Origin: Tulasnella sp. 424
Lineage: Eukaryota; Basidiomycota; Agaricomycetes; Cantharellales; Tulasnellaceae
Reading direction: 5' to 3'
Assembly (NCBI GenBank): GCA_019633425.1
Contig: WSUB01000058.1
Location: 62,001 to 126,000, forward strand
DNA length: 64,000 nucleotides
The position numbers and the translations under genes are program-made. Numbering within the stretch: the first letter of the stretch is position 1; the number at the start of each line of letters is the position of its first letter. Of this stretch, positions 10,564 to 23,522 are shown one piece after another. Under the pieces are notes generated by a model. It ran no database searches and was not told the origin of the DNA. It saw only the letters and a list, made by a program, of their open reading frames with translations.

Positions 10564-10797
10564 ATGTCTCCATCTGCCGTTTCCGGTACCCCCAGTGCAT
10601 CCGGTGCCGCCGGCTTTGCGATGTTCTCCACATCCGCTTGCCCCAAAGACTCTTTCAACAGTCTCAACATCATCATGGACGGCAATGCACCTTCCTTCCC
10701 CAACATCCCCAAAACCGCGAAAGCGGTCAAACGGAGGAGTGCCATGTACGTCAGCGCCGTGTTCGGAAAGCCCGGATACGAGCCTCTGGCTGGTTAA
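10564..10797 (+). CDS. Small hypothetical protein
   Basis: Open frame of 77 aa starting MSPSAVSGTPSAS and ending GKPGYEPLAG. It has a CT-rich leader and a TATA-like element at 10331 upstream. It is rich in Ser/Ala/Pro in the first half and has a basic stretch, KAVKRRSAMY. There is no signal peptide or recognisable domain. A GTACGT at 10745 could be a donor, so the true C-terminus may differ. Coding status is plausible rather than certain. Confidence 0.45.
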   Translation: MSPSAVSGTPSASGAAGFAMFSTSACPKDSFNSLNIIMDGNAPSFPNIPKTAKAVKRRSAMYVSAVFGKPGYEPLAG

Positions 10798-11159
10798 ATT
10801 GGAGGATCAAGAGATTCTATGCCGCTTTTTTTATTATGCGTGGTTATCGTGGCTGCTTCATGGTGTATTCACTTGCTTTTATTGTTGTTTTCATCACCGC
10901 TTTCGCGTTGTCGGTGCGTCCCCGCTATCGCTTTCCTCACGCTTTACGTTATCTATGGGTTTCCGAAACTGTATCCCTAGCATATTTGATTGTTTGCTGT
11001 TTGACGTCCCTGTGCTTGCCTGAAAAAAAAGAGCGAAATTGGTCTCCAGAAACTTCAGCGACTTCTTTGTGCCTTGCCCCATTCGGGACAATCGCATCTT
11101 TATGTGGAACTCATATATTACAGCCACTAGAGTCCCTTAAATACTATAAACGCATAAAA
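10798..11159. other. Intergenic region
   Basis: The right part (from about 11035) is the 3' flank of the next F-box gene and is repeated almost unchanged after the gene at 13790 (offset 2630 bp). Nothing else is recognised. Confidence 0.5.
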
Positions 11160-13153
11160 CTAGGAACCATAGGCAACGACTTCTCGGTCCCCAGAAAGCC
11201 ATCCATCATCCTCCTCGAAGTCCGACCCTTCCCAGTAAGATTCGTCCGAGCTGGAGGCGTAACTATCCTCGCTCCCGCTTTCGTCCTCTTGTTGCGCCCC
11301 ATCAAAAACGTCCACAATGACGTGCCTTGCAAGCTTAAAGATGGCTTCGACAGCACCCTGTGAAACGTTTGACGCGGCCCACCCGCGAAGCACGACCGAT
11401 TCCACGTTCGGATGCGCCCTCACAACTCGCTCAATAAAGGCGGTAGTGAGATCCAATTCGTTCTCAAAGGTTATATGAGAGAGCCGAGGAACAACTATCC
11501 CTTCCGCTAGGGTGGAGAAGTCTCTGTCCGCCAGGCCGGAAACGCGAACATGCAGGTTGGCCAGGTTGTCAAGGTTGCGCAATGCCATTCCCCATGCGTT
11601 CGACGTCAGTCTGCAGTCCAGGATACGGAGGGAGGAGAGTTGAGGGTGTGCGACTGTGAATGGAGTGAGGAAGTCGGTGGTTCCGCTACTAGGCTGGGGG
11701 CATGTGATCGACAGAGAAGAAAGATTCGGAGTGAACAGACAGCGTGAGATGGTGCTCATATCAACGGCTCGAACCCTCTCAAACTCCAACTTCTCCAAAA
11801 AAGCTAGAGTCACTCGGTTGGAGAGCGTTGAGGGGGCTTCGTCACTGTCCAAGCTTAAATGCTCCAGGGACAACCCGACGAGGCCTAAAACCCCACTAAC
11901 CGCTCGAAGAAGCATCATAATCGGGACTTCACCCACGCGGCTGAGCCGTAGATACTGTAGAGTCGGAGGGAACGGATCTTCCGGTGCTATCCAACCATGC
12001 CACCAACAGCCTTCGATCCAAAGCTCCCTCAGGAAGGGGGAAAGAGTCCATCTCGGACACATGAATTTGTTGTGACTGCTGGTGCTCAAAGAGATGACCA
12101 GCTTTGTGAGGGATGGAAAGGTGATCTCCTTATTTCCGAGGGTGCCGTTGATCCGTCTCCCCCAGGTGGAGATTCGGTGAGGAGAACTCCCAAGTACCGT
12201 TACCCGCTCGAAGCGGGCAGACTCGGTAACGAGGAACTCAAACCAGTCTTGGACGGACTGCTTGTATTTACCGAGCAGGTAGTCCGTTCGTATGGTCATG
12301 TCGAGAGGTTCGTTTCCCGATCGTGCGGCATAGAGTTCGAGAAGCGGGATTGCCAGGCTGTCGTTGAGGACGGTCCAAAGAGATGGAGTGGATAAGGCAA
12401 TGGTGCGGAAGTGAGAGTTGACATGGGAAAGAACGACCGGGGTGCGAACCCGATGTCGAGGCGGCGTGGTGAGCCGGAAGATGTCTTGGAGGAGCTCAAT
12501 GGGGAGGAGAGAGATCGGGCAGGAGTCGCGAGCGCTCTCCGTTTCTTCGCTCCGTGGAGCTTCTTCGCGCCTTGACTGCTTGAAGGGGTCATTCTCGGTC
12601 TCCAAGTCGGCAAGCCTGCATTGCGGGACGTCACCAATAGGCCAAACTCAGTCATGCATAGTCCGGCCGGCGACCAAAGGTACGCGCGGTTCCCAGTTCT
12701 TTTAAACCCACCTCGATTTTAATTTTTCTACTATATGCCCGCACTCTTCATCGCCTTCAAGGCAATACGCTTGTGCTTGGTCTAGGATCCTAGAGGCGTA
12801 GCCAAATGAGTCAGAATACAGAACTGCGGGGCAGAAAATGTAGAAACCAGTGTATCGTACCATCTGCAAAGCTTTCCGAACTCCCATTCCTCTGTCCAAC
12901 TCTCATCGTGGTCACCCTCCACTGAGTCTTCAGCGCATTCCAGATCTGAGGGATTCTGCGACTCATCGACGCTTGTGTCATCTCGGCTCTGGCACCGGTG
13001 CCCCGCAAGAACCTCGTTGAGGATGCTTCTGACTGTACCTAGTCCTTTCATTTCGATCGATCGAGTGCCTGCGTCTCCTAAAACGGCTTTGACGTCATCG
13101 AATATGGTGCATAGGAACTTGATATCGTCCGGGTCACAGTAGAGGAGAGTCAT
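11160..13153 (-). CDS. F-box/LRR-like protein, subfamily B, copy 1
   Basis: Predicted 608 aa protein. Minus-strand exons are 12861-13153, 12712-12789 and 11160-12615. The ATG at 13153 (MTLLYCDPDD) is preferred over an in-frame GTG upstream. Exon 1 ends EEWEFGKLCRW, exon 2 reads ILDQAQAYCLEGDEECGH, and exon 3 carries the F-box from PISLLPIELLQDIFRLT to PSLWTVLNDSL. LRR-like strands follow, then a tail with SYWEGSDFEEDDGWLSGD. It is nearly collinear with the gene at 13790-15783, including introns and flanks, which marks a recent tandem duplication with a 2630 bp unit. Confidence 0.9.
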
Positions 13154-13789
13154 CTCCTCCGTATTCTTTATCACGAAGCAGCAAGTACCGGAACACAGAT
13201 GTTAGTTTGAGTACCGGTAACTTGCACGTTGAGTCTGCGAGAGCCTGCTCGCGATCCCGGCGGTTGTAACAAATTATGGTCAATTGGCTTACATAAGCCT
13301 GCCGAATACCGGAGGGGCGGCCTCATGGGGTCTCAGTCTACGTTCACGAGAACTGAATGACATGCGGGAGTTGAAATGTTAACGAAAACTCCTGGGATTG
13401 TAGCAGGTTCGCCAGAACAACGAGCTCGAGAGGCAGCTGAAGGAAAAGCTGTGAGGTTCATGTTGTTTGCGAAATCTGGTAATTGTGTCGAGACGACTGA
13501 GACGACTGCTATGACTACTACAGTCTTTTAGACTTGGCCAGCGAGCTATTTTACACACATTGCCGCGATAGTAGAGATACAAGATTGATAATGGCATTCT
13601 TACTACTTCAACTACTACATTAAGCGTCTACTAGCAACCGGCAAATTAAATCCCAATGGAAATTCAAGTTGGTCTCCAGAAACTTCAGTGACTTCTTTGT
13701 GCCTTGCCCCATTCGGGACAATCGCATCTTTATATGGAACACATATATTGCAGCCATTATAATCCCTTAAATACTATAAATGCATAAAC
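13154..13789. other. Duplicated intergenic block
   Basis: This 636 bp spacer recurs, with divergence, upstream of the genes starting at 15783 and 18364. It contains the block AATGACATGCGGG and ends with a conserved element (13573-13641) around AGATACAAGATTGATA and CTACTAGCAACC. The same end element sits at 16181-16239, 18760-18820 and 26447-26500. No open frame is supported. Confidence 0.6.
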
Positions 13790-15783
13790 CTAGGAACCAT
13801 AGGCGACAACTTCTCGGTCTCCAGAAAGCCATCCATCATCCTCCTCGAAATCCGACCCTTCCCAGTAAGATTCGTCCGAGCTGGAGGCGTAACTATCTTC
13901 GCTCCCGCTTTCATTCTCTTGTTGCGCCCCATCAAAAACGTCCAAAATGACGTGCCTTGCAAGCTTAAAGATGGCTTCGACAGCACCCTGTGAAACGTTT
14001 GACGCGGCCCACCCGCGAAGCACGACCGATTCCACGTTCGGATGCGCCCTCACAACTCGTTCGATAAAGGCGGTAGTGAGACCCAACTCGTTCTCAAAGG
14101 TTATATGGGAGAGCCGAGGAACAACTATCCCTTCCGCTAGGGTGGAGAAGTCTCTGTCCGCCAGGCCGGAAGCGCGAACATGCAGGTTGGCCAGGTTGTC
14201 AAGGTTGCGCAATGCCATTACCCATTCGTTCGGCGTCAGTCTACAGTCCAGGATACGAAGGGAGGAGATTTGAGGGTGTGCAAGCGTGAATGGAGTGAGG
14301 AAGTCGGTGGTTCCGCTACTAAGCTGGGGGCATGTGATCGACAGAGAAGAAAGATTCGGAGTGGACAGATAGCGCGAGATGGTGCTCATATCGGCGGCTC
14401 GAAGCCTCTCGAACTCCAACTTCTCCAAAAAAGCTAAAGTCACTCGGTTGGAAAGCGGTGGGGCGGTTTCTTGACTGCTCAGACTAAAATGCTCCAGGGC
14501 CAATCCCACGAGGCCTAAAACCCCGCCAACCGCTTGAAGAAGCATCATAAGCGGAACATCACTGACGCGGCTGAGTCGTAGATACCGTAGGGTTGGATGG
14601 AATGGATCTTCTAGTGCTATCCAACCCGAACACCAACAGCCTTCGATCCAAAGCTCCCTCAGGAAAGGGGAAAGAGCCCATCTCGGACACACGACTCTGT
14701 TGTGAATGCTCGTGCCTAAAGAGATGACCAGCTTTGCGAGGGATGGGAAGGTGATCTCTTTAATTCCGAGGGTGCCGTTGATCCATCTCCCCCAGGTGGA
14801 GATTCGATGAGGAGAATACCCAACCACCGTCACCCGCTCGAAGCGGGCAGACTCGGTAAAGAGGAATCTAAACCAATCCGGGACGGACCGCTTGTATTTG
14901 CTGAACAGGTAATCGGGTCTTACGGTCATGTCGAGAGGTTCGTTTCCCGATCGTGCGGCGTAGAGTTCGAGAAGCGGGATTGCCAGGCTGTCGTCGAGGA
15001 CAGTCCAAAGAGAAGGGGTGGATAGGGCAATGGTGCGGAAGTGAGAGTTGACATGGGAAAGCTCGAGCGGGGTGCGAACCCGGTGTCGAGGCGGCGTGAT
15101 GAGCCGGAAGATGTGCTGGAGGAGTTCAACGGGGAGGAGAGAGATCGGGCAGGAATCGTGAGCGCTCTCCGTTTCTTCGCTTCGTGGAGCTTCTTCGCGC
15201 CTTGCCTGCCCGAACGGGTCATTTTCGGTCTCCAAGTCGGTAATCCTGCATTGCGGGACGTCACCAATAGGCCGACCCAGTCATATGCATAGTCCAGCCG
15301 ACGAACAAAGGTACGCGCGGTTCCCAGTTCTTTTAACCCACCTCGATTTTAATTTTTCTACAATATGTCCGCACTCTTCATCACCTTCAAGGCAATACGC
15401 TTGTGCTTGGTCTAGGATCCTAGAGGCGTAGCCAAATGAGTCAGAACACAGCACTGCGGGGCAGAAAAGGTGGAAACCAGTGTATCGTACCATTTGCAAA
15501 GCTTTCCGAACTCCCATTCCTCTGTCCAACTCTCGTCGTGGTCATCCTCCGCTGAGTCTTCACCGCATTCCAGATCTGAGGGATTCTGCGACTCGCCGAC
15601 GCTTGTGTCATCTCGGCTCTGGCATCGGTGCCCCGCAAGAACCTCGTTGAGGATGCTTCTGACTGTACCTAGTCCTTTCATTTCGATTGATCGAGTACCT
15701 GCGTCTCCTAAAACGTCGTTGACGTCATCGAAGATGGTGCATAGGAACTTGATATCGTCAAGGTCACAGTGGAGGAGAGCCAT
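13790..15783 (-). CDS. F-box/LRR-like protein, subfamily B, copy 2
   Basis: Predicted 608 aa protein with exons 15491-15783, 15342-15419 and 13790-15245 on the minus strand. Exon lengths (293, 78 and 1456 nt) are identical to those of the neighbour at 11160. The F-box reads PISLLPVELLQHIFRLIT. Differences between the two are mostly single substitutions, so gene conversion or recent duplication is likely. The start is MALLHCDLDD. No lesion was found, so both copies look functional. Confidence 0.9.
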
Positions 15784-16366
15784 CTTCTCCGTATCCTTTG
15801 TCGCGAATCAGCAGGTATCGGAATACCAGTTTGAGTAGCTGTAACTTGCACGTTGGGTCTGCGAGAGCCCCGCTTGCGATCCCAGCGATTGTAACAAACA
15901 AATCATAGCCAACTGGCTTACATAAGCCGGCCGAATGCCGAAAGGCCGCCTTGTGAGGTCTCCCGTCAAACGTTCACGAGACCTGAATGACATGCGGGAG
16001 TTGAAGTGTTAACGAAAACTCCTGAGCTTGCCGGAGATAGCAGGTATGCAATGAGCTGGAGAGGCAGCTGAAACTCCGAGGTTGTTTCTTCGCGAATCTG
16101 GACTGAGACGACTGCTGTGACTGCTGCAGTCCTTCAGACTGGGCCGGCGAGCTATTTGTACGCACATTGCTGCAATAGTAGAGATACAAGATTGATAGTG
16201 GTATTCTTACTATTACATTAAACGTGCACTAGCAGCCCGTAAATTAAATCCCTTTGGAAAGTGATTCCAGAAACTTCGAATTCAGTGACTTCTTTGTCCC
16301 TTGCCCCATTCCGGACAATCGCAGCTTATATTGAACTCGTATTTTAGAGCTACTATCCCTCAAATC
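15784..16366. other. Duplicated intergenic block
   Basis: Counterpart of 13154-13789, with the conserved end element at 16181-16239. No gene is seen. Confidence 0.55.
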
Positions 16367-18364
16367 TTAAAAGCTAGGAACCTTGGCGCGAGCGACAACT
16401 TCTTGGTCTCCAGAAAGCCATCCATCATCCTCCTCGAAATCCGACCCTTCCCAGTAAGATTCGTCCGAGCTGGAGGCGTAACCCTCCTCGCTTCCGTTCT
16501 CGTTCTCTTGTTGCACTCCATCAGAAACGTCCACAATGACGTGCCTTACCAGCTTGGAGATGGTTTCGACAACTCCCTGTGAAACATTATTCGCGGCCCA
16601 TCCACGGAGCACGACCGATTCCACGTTTGGATGTGCCCTCACTACTCGCTCGATAAAGGAAGTAGTGAGATCCAACTCGTTTTCAAAGGTAATGTGAACG
16701 AGCTGGGGAGCAACTGTGCCTTCCTCTAGCATGGAGAGGTCCCCGTCCGTTAGGCTGGAAGCGCGAATATGCAGGTTGGCCAGGTTGTCCAGGTTGCGCA
16801 ACGCCATTCCCCATTCATTCGACGTTAGTCTGCAATCCAGGATACGAAGGGAGGAGATTTGAGGGTGTGCGACTGTGAATGGTATGGGGAAGTCGGCGGT
16901 TCCGCCACTAAGAAGGGGGTATGTGATTGATAGCGAAGAAAGATTTGGAGTGGATAGATAGAGTGAAATGGTGCTCATATCAGCGGCTCGAACCCTTTCA
17001 AACTCCAACTCATCCAAGCAAGCTAGCGTCACTCGGCTGGAAAGTGGGGGGACAGCCTCCTCCAGATCCAGGGTACAATCCGCCAGAGCCAAACCAACGA
17101 GGCCTAAAACTCCGCTGAGCGCCTCGAGGATCCTGGTAAGAGGGGCTGAGGTAATCTGGCTGAGCCGCAGATGCCGTAGTGTCGGAGGGAATGGATCTTG
17201 AGGCCCTACCCAACCAGGGCACCAGCACCCTTGAATCCAAAGCTCTCTCAGAAATGGGAAATGACTCCATGTCGGACATAGAGCTCTATCGTGACTATCG
17301 GTGCTTAAAGAGATGACCAGCGTTGTGAGGGACGGGAAGATGATTAATTCATCGTCTGCGTAGCCATCAAACCGTCTCCCCCATGATGAAACTCCTTGAG
17401 GAGAAGTCCCAACTACTGTTACCCGTTCGACACGGGCAGACTCTCTAGACAGGAAATCAAACCAGTCTTGGGCAGAATGACTGGATTTGCCGAACAGGTA
17501 ATCGGTCCTGAAACTCAAGACGAGAGGTTCGTCTCCTGATTGTGTGGCGTAGAGTTCGACGATTGGCATTGAAAGGCTGTCATCGAGAACGGTCCAGAGA
17601 GATGGAATGCCGAGCACAATGGTGCGGAAGTGAGAGTTGACATGGGAAAGAACGAGTGGGATGCGAACCCAGTGCCGAGACAAAGCAGTAAGCCGGAAGA
17701 TGTGCTGGAGGAGCTCGACAGGGAGGAGAGAGATGGGGCTGGAATTGCGCGTGCTCTCCGGTTCTTCGTCCTGTAGAGTTTCTTCGCCCCTCGCCCGCCC
17801 GGAGGTACCTTTTGTGGTCTTCAAGTCGGAAAGCCTGCATTGCGGAACGTCACAAATAAATCGATTCAGTTATGCATAGTCCAGTCAATGACCAGAGGCG
17901 GGGGCAATTTCCGGTTCTTTGAACCCACCTCGATTCTAATTTTTCTACAATATGCCCGCATTCTTCGTCACCCTCAAGGTAAATTGCTTGGGCTTGGTCC
18001 AAGATCCTAAGGGGTGTCAAATGAGTCAGGATACAGAAATGCGGGCAGAAAAGATAGAATCTGTATCAGACCATTTGCAAAGCTTTACGAACTCCCATTC
18101 CTCTGTCCAGGTCTCGTCGTTGACATCCTCCAAGTCTCCTACGCATTCCAGATCGATGGCGTTCCGCGACTCATCGCCGCTGATGTCATCCTGGCGGCGC
18201 TCGTCTCGGTACCCTCCCAGGGCCTCGTCGAGGATGGTTTTGACTGTATTCATTCCTTTCCTTTCGATTGATCGAGTGTCTGCGTCTCCTGAAATGGCTT
18301 TGACGTCCTCCAGGATGGTGGATAGGAACCGTATATCATCCGCGTCACAGTAAAGCAGATTCAT
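16367..18364 (-). CDS. F-box/LRR-like protein, subfamily B, copy 3
   Basis: Predicted 612 aa protein with minus-strand exons 18072-18364, 17929-18006 and 16367-17834. It starts MNLLYCDADD; a leftward TTG in frame is not needed. The first donor is the weak GTCTGA, supported by phase and by the paralogs. The F-box is PISLLPVELLQHIFRLTA. The tail, SYWEGSDFEEDDGWLSGD, is followed by a short extension, QEVVARAKVPSF, not seen in copies 1 and 2. It is clearly more diverged than those two are from each other. Confidence 0.88.
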
Positions 18365-18823
18365 TTCTTGTATTTTCTTTTCCTGTGGCAGCAACTATCG
18401 AATAGAGAGATGAATTTGAGAACCGGTAGATTTCAGGTTGAGTCTGCGAGTTCGCTATCCAGCGGTGGTGGCAAGAATGAATGTTAACCGGCTTACATAA
18501 GCCCGCCGAACGCCGACTCCGTCTATATTCACTACTGAACTGAATGACATGCGGGCGTCGAATTGTCAACGTTTTGCACGGAAGCTCCTAATACTTGCCA
18601 ACTTCGAAAACAGTACACAGCAAGTTAGAGTGCCAGCTGAGGTGCGTGTTTGTGCGCGAAACTCGGTAACTATGTCAAAACCACTGCCATGACTGCTACA
18701 TCCCTTCAAAGTTCAGAGTTGGCCGGCGACCTACTTTCACGCGCTTCGCAGCAAAAGCAGAGATACAAGATTGATAGCGGCATTCTCACTACTACATTTA
18801 ATGTCCACTAGCAATCTGCTAGT
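18365..18823. other. Duplicated intergenic block
   Basis: Diverged counterpart of the two preceding spacers; its conserved end element (18760-18820) abuts the stop codon of the next gene. No gene is seen. Confidence 0.5.
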
Positions 18824-20787
18824 TCAACACTTTCCTCGCACAACCGCTTCATCTCCTGAAAGCCATCCCTCGTCGGATTCGGAGTCCCAGCTCGAAGCGT
18901 TGGATTCGGTGTCGGTATCGGTATGAATGAAGTCTTCGGGTGAGTCTCTCAATGTCTCCACGTAAAGGTGCTGGACACGCTGTTTTATAGCATCTAGAGA
19001 GTGTGTCGAGACGTTTGAAGGGTCCCATCCGCGCAGGGCGACCGATTTTAAGGCCGGATGCGCCCGAGCGACCTGCTCAACGAACGAAGTACTGAGCCGG
19101 AGCTCATTGTCGAGCGCCAGCTTTGTGAGCCGAGAGAAATTATGCTCGGCGGTCAGTATTTGCAAATCATCGCTGCCGAGATCGCATGCACAGGCACGGA
19201 AGGTCTTGACGTTCGGAACGTTCTCGAGGATCCAGGACCAACAAGTGCTGGTCATGGTAGCATAAGAGACGTCGAGGGATTCAATGTTAGGGTGAGTTTT
19301 GGTGAAAGTAAGGAGAAAATCGCTTCCTCCTGTCGACGAGGAGGCGAAGGAAGCCGAGAGTGAAGACAGGGCGGGTGTCAGAATGTGGGCACAGAGTGCG
19401 ACCATCTCCCCTTCGGAGATCCGAGAAAGCTCCAGCTCCTTTAGGTGTTCCAAGGTCACGACCTGGGATGGAAGGGGAGAGGTTCCTGCGATCGCGGGGA
19501 GCTCCTGGATATCGTCTAAAATGAGAGTGACGAGACCCGGAATAGCTTTCAGAGCTTCCACGAATTTTTCGACGCGTAGTTCCGTAATATCGCTGACTTT
19601 GAGCCACTGCAACGTTGATGGGAACGGGTCGCTTGTACTAACCCAACCGTTTATCCAACAACCTTGGATCCAGAGATCGCGCAGGTCGGGGAAAGCTATC
19701 CATATTGGACACATGACGGTGTCCTCTCCCTTCTTGCTGCCTTTGTGAAGGATGTAATCGAATTTTCTCAATCGAGGGAAGCCGCTATGATGTTCGTCCT
19801 GTAACGACGCCCACTCCCGCATCATCATAATCTCGGAGGTTTCCACTTCCAAGCTTTGAACTCGATCGCTATACTGGGCAAGGATGTCTGACCATGTCTC
19901 GATGAAGCCTCTTGACTGGTTTCGAAGATAACCTGCACCGATGCGAAAGGTCAAGGGAGCATCCCCCGACCGAACAAGATAGAGGTTGACCATCGGAACT
20001 GGAAGTATATCGTCGATGCAGGTCCAGAGGGACTTCAAGTCTAGCGCAATGGATCGGAAGTAGGTGTTGACTCGGGAGATATGATACGGAGTTAGGGGAC
20101 TGGTGGTCTGCCCCAGGCAGGCGAACCCGAAGATTTCTTGTAAGAGTTCGGTGGGGAGGAGTGATATTGGCGACGGGGTTAATGGGGAGTGAGATCTTGC
20201 TGTGAGCGACGGCCGAGGTCCTGATGTGGATGGGGAGTCACCGAGGTCGTTATCGGACTCGGGTTTCTGGGACGACTGGGGAGATGCAAATGTCGAGGCG
20301 AGTCTACAGTAGAGGATTGTCAAGTCTCAATCGTGGACCCTTATAACGGCGGGGATACTGCAGCTGTGTCTCGTACCTTTTTTCCAAAGAAAGCACCACA
20401 TCATCGCACCCCTTGCTCTCCAAAGCGTAGCCGCGCACGATATCTAGAATCCTAATTCGTTTGGACGGTAGGTTAGAAAAAAGAACCAGCTTGACGTTTC
20501 TGGACACAGACGCACCATTCGTATAACTCTTCCGGTTCCCACTCTTCACCCCAAGCCAAATCCTCATCGTCAGGCACCTCTTCCGTCGAGTTCTCCAAGT
20601 TATTTCTTAAGACATCTGAGATAATGCTTTGGGCGGAAGTGATCATTTTCGGCTCGTCGGTGTTGAGTTTTCGTTCCAAGTCTTTGAGATCTTCCAGGAT
20701 ACTTGACAAGAGCTCGATGTCGTTTTGGGACGCTCTGCAGAGACGAATGCCAGCACTTTGGTGCATTTCAAAATAAGGAGAGGTCAT
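18824..20787 (-). CDS. F-box/LRR-like protein, subfamily C, copy 1
   Basis: Predicted 608 aa protein with minus-strand exons 20516-20787, 20377-20451 and 18824-20303. Exon 1 has QNDIELLSSILEDLKDL and ends EEWEPEELYEW. Exon 2 is ILDIVRGYALESKGC. Exon 3 begins with a Ser/Pro-rich linker before the F-box PISLLPTELLQEIFGFAC. The C-terminal tail keeps only SESDEGWLSGDEAV of the family motif. An alternative start is the ATG at 20766, which aligns with the paralog at 28450. Its closest relative is the gene at 26507. Confidence 0.88.
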
Positions 20788-21180
20788 GACTGTGGGATTC
20801 CTTTGGAAGGTGGTATGCGCGTCGGTAATAGTAATAGAAGGAACAGGGCACCAAGGTGTGGTTGTGTCAAAGAGTCACCCGGTTCCGGCCGTCAGAGAGC
20901 CGGTTAACGCCGATGAAAGGTTTCACGACCGCGTTGACCTGCCGGTGGAACTCGCAATACGACAATATCATACCGTCAGCTATCAGTTCGCACAATGTCC
21001 ACCGATTGCTCGACTACTAACGGTTTACGATGCAAGGTGATCTGGTCTACGGGATCGCTCCCGAGGTGGGACCGATACGTTAATGCCTGCTGGCGAGCAG
21101 TAGGAGTTAACGGTATCCGTAAGAGACACAGTGGTGTACATAAATCGAGCAAGTGATTCTATTTGTCCAACTACCGACCG
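20788..21180. other. Intergenic region
   Basis: The left part resembles the upstream region of the other subfamily-C gene (shared GCCGGTTAAC core with CCGAT after it). The right part resembles the 3' flanks of other subfamily-A genes. No gene is seen. Confidence 0.5.
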
Positions 21181-23170
21181 TTACAATTCACCTTGCGTTC
21201 GGATTGCTTCATCACCCGAAAGCCATCCATCATCTTCACTGAAGTCAGACCCTTCCCAATACGAATCATCCCAATCATCCTCCTCACTGCCACTATCTCC
21301 CCCACAAACATCTCGTAGTTTTCCAATTGCCTCTATCCGCACGTGTGGTACGAGCCTTGCAATGACCTCCGCGTTTTCCTTCGACACGTTGGATGAATCC
21401 CAGCCTCGTAGAATGACTGAGATCAGGTGAGGGTGAGTCCGAACCACTTGCTCGACGATTGAAGTAGTAAGCCGTAGTTCGTTTTCAAGGGTCAAGTGAG
21501 TGATATTGGGAATGATTGCCGTCGTCGCCAAGGCGCGAAGGTCATCATCACACAGATTCGAGCCCCGGATCGCAAGGTGGTTCAGATGAACGGAGTTTTC
21601 CAGAACTGAAGACCACCCTCCGCTTCCCATGCTGCATTCTTGAAGGAGAAGCGAGTCGAGCCGAGGATGTGCCTTTGTGAAAGGGATGATGGCCTCGGCA
21701 AGGTCGAGGCCCACCGGATATGTGACGGATAAAGCCGCAAGATTCGGAGTGTTGATATGGGACGCTAGACCCATGATGCCCTGCACGGACATCTGAGCCA
21801 CCTCCAACTTCTCCAAGCACGTCATAGTAATGCCGCTACGTCCTTTTTTTTGGGACAGTGAGAACTCTAGAGAACAGTGGTCCATGCTTAGGACCTTGAG
21901 GTTGGCGAGGCCTTGCAGGGCATCCAACAGTTCTTCGAACCATATTGGGCCTCCTCTGCTCAACTTCAGACGCCGAAGACTTTGCGGGAGAGGTTCCGAA
22001 GGACTCCCCCAACAATTGCTGGGATACCCTTGGATCCACAGGTCCTGCAAGCTCGGGAACCACTCCCACACGGGGGATTCTGCGAATTGACTTCCACCCT
22101 GGTCAGAGCTGCTGATCACGAGGTCCAGTTTAACCAGAGACGAGAATATGGGATCACGCTCATCCAGGAGCCCCGCCCATCTGGTAAAGGCTTTAGGATC
22201 AAAGCCGTACACCTCCATGCTCTGGATCCGCCTGGATTCTTTGAGAAGAATATCTAGATGCTGGCTTGTTGGGAGTAGGGATGCGCGTCCAACCCGGCCT
22301 GCGCACGTGCGGAATTGAAGGACTTCTTCTCCTGCCCTGGCAATGTACAGCTCGATGATCGGAATTGGAAGCAAATCATCAATGGTCGTCCAAAGGGATG
22401 TCATTCCAAGTGCCACGGAGCGGAAGTAAGAGCTGACGTGTGAGAGAGTTACTGCGATTCGGATTTCGCTCCGGTGCGCATGAGCGAAGTGGAAGATATG
22501 GCGGAGGAGCTCGACGGGCAGGAAGGAAATGGGACAAGGAGCTGCAGGATCCTCTTCTGCCCGTTTGATCGAGGGGCTGCCGCCTTCCGTCAAACCGCTC
22601 ATAGCGCCAGGTAGGGCCCCCGCCTTGAGAAACTGGACGCCGTCGGACACGGCCGGCCTGCAGGTAATTCGGTCGCGGTTCGGTTCAGCCCACAGCAGCT
22701 GCCACCGTGCCGGGTGGATAGCTCACCTTTCGCTGAGCCTCTTTGAAATACCTCGGCACCTAGCGGTCACATCTTGAGGCTGCAATCCGCGGATTTCATC
22801 GAGGACCCTAAAGGATCAACTGTCAGAAAAGGGGTTGCGAGGCAGAACCGAAAAACGAGACATACCATCTGTAAAGACTCTCCGGATCCCATTCCTCGAC
22901 CCAAGCTTCGTCGTTATCATCGGAGCCAGATTCTTGAAAGGGTTGCGATCCAGGATCAGCTTGATCTTCTGGGCGGGACTCAGGATTCCATGCATACGGG
23001 AGTCCTAGGACCTCTGCCAAAACATGTCGGACTCCGAATAACCCCATGAATGCAGGGCCGCCGGTTAGGTTATCGTCTCGGTCGGCTTTGAGATCATCGA
23101 AAATAGCGGTGAGAAGCTCGATGTCGGCTGGATCTGAAGATTGAAGTGCTGCGCCGGGAGACCTGGACAT
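21181..23170 (-). CDS. F-box/LRR-like protein, subfamily A, copy 2
   Basis: Predicted 620 aa protein with minus-strand exons 22866-23170, 22727-22807 and 21181-22657. The exon 2 length (81 nt) is the same in all subfamily-A genes, against 78 in B and 75 in C. Exon 1 reads DPADIELLTAIFDDLKADRD and ends EEWDPESLYRW. The F-box is PISFLPVELLRHIFHFAH at about residues 170-187. The LRR region ends with LRGWDSSNVSKENAE and the tail SYWEGSDFSEDDGWLSGDEA. A TATAAGA (23264-23270) and the subfamily motif (23354-23368) lie upstream. Confidence 0.9.
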
Positions 23171-23263
23171 TCTTGGGATGGGGGCTTGGGTGGGCTCGGT
23201 GAGCTTAGCGCGGGAGATGTCTAGAGGTTTCCAGGAAAATTTTGTGGCGCGGAGCAGACTCTG

Positions 23264-23270
23264 TCTTATA
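23264..23270 (-). promoter_or_regulatory. TATA-like element
   Basis: TATAAGA on the minus strand lies 94 bp upstream of the start codon at 23170. The gene starting at 25846 has the same element at 25932-25939. In the copy at 385 the equivalent position is mutated (TTGTCAGA). Confidence 0.5.
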
Positions 23271-23353
23271 ACTGTCGCTTATGGCCTAGGAGTTGACCCG
23301 ATGTGCTTGTGCAGGTGGTCGAACGTAACGATATATTAAGGGCCAAGTCGGAT

Positions 23354-23368
23354 CCGCTTAAGTCCGCA
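23354..23368 (-). promoter_or_regulatory. Conserved upstream motif of subfamily-A F-box gene (gene at 23170)
   Basis: TGCGGACTTAAGCGG on the minus strand lies about 185 bp upstream of the start codon. Confidence 0.45.
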
Positions 23369-23522
23369 GGGCGTCGGTCAGGGGCGCATCGCCACCGGCC
23401 GGGCGCGCCGGAGATAATGTGCTTACATCCGTCAGTTCCCCCGACCAGAAGAGCTCTTTCGGCACCAACGCTACTCGAAAACACCTCCCCGACCATTATC
23501 GTTACCCTTTAGAATCTCAAAT

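Noticed and set aside
10894..11363. Plus-strand frames through the 3' flank of an F-box gene
   Set aside because: They are antisense shadows of the F-box exon and its duplicated flank.
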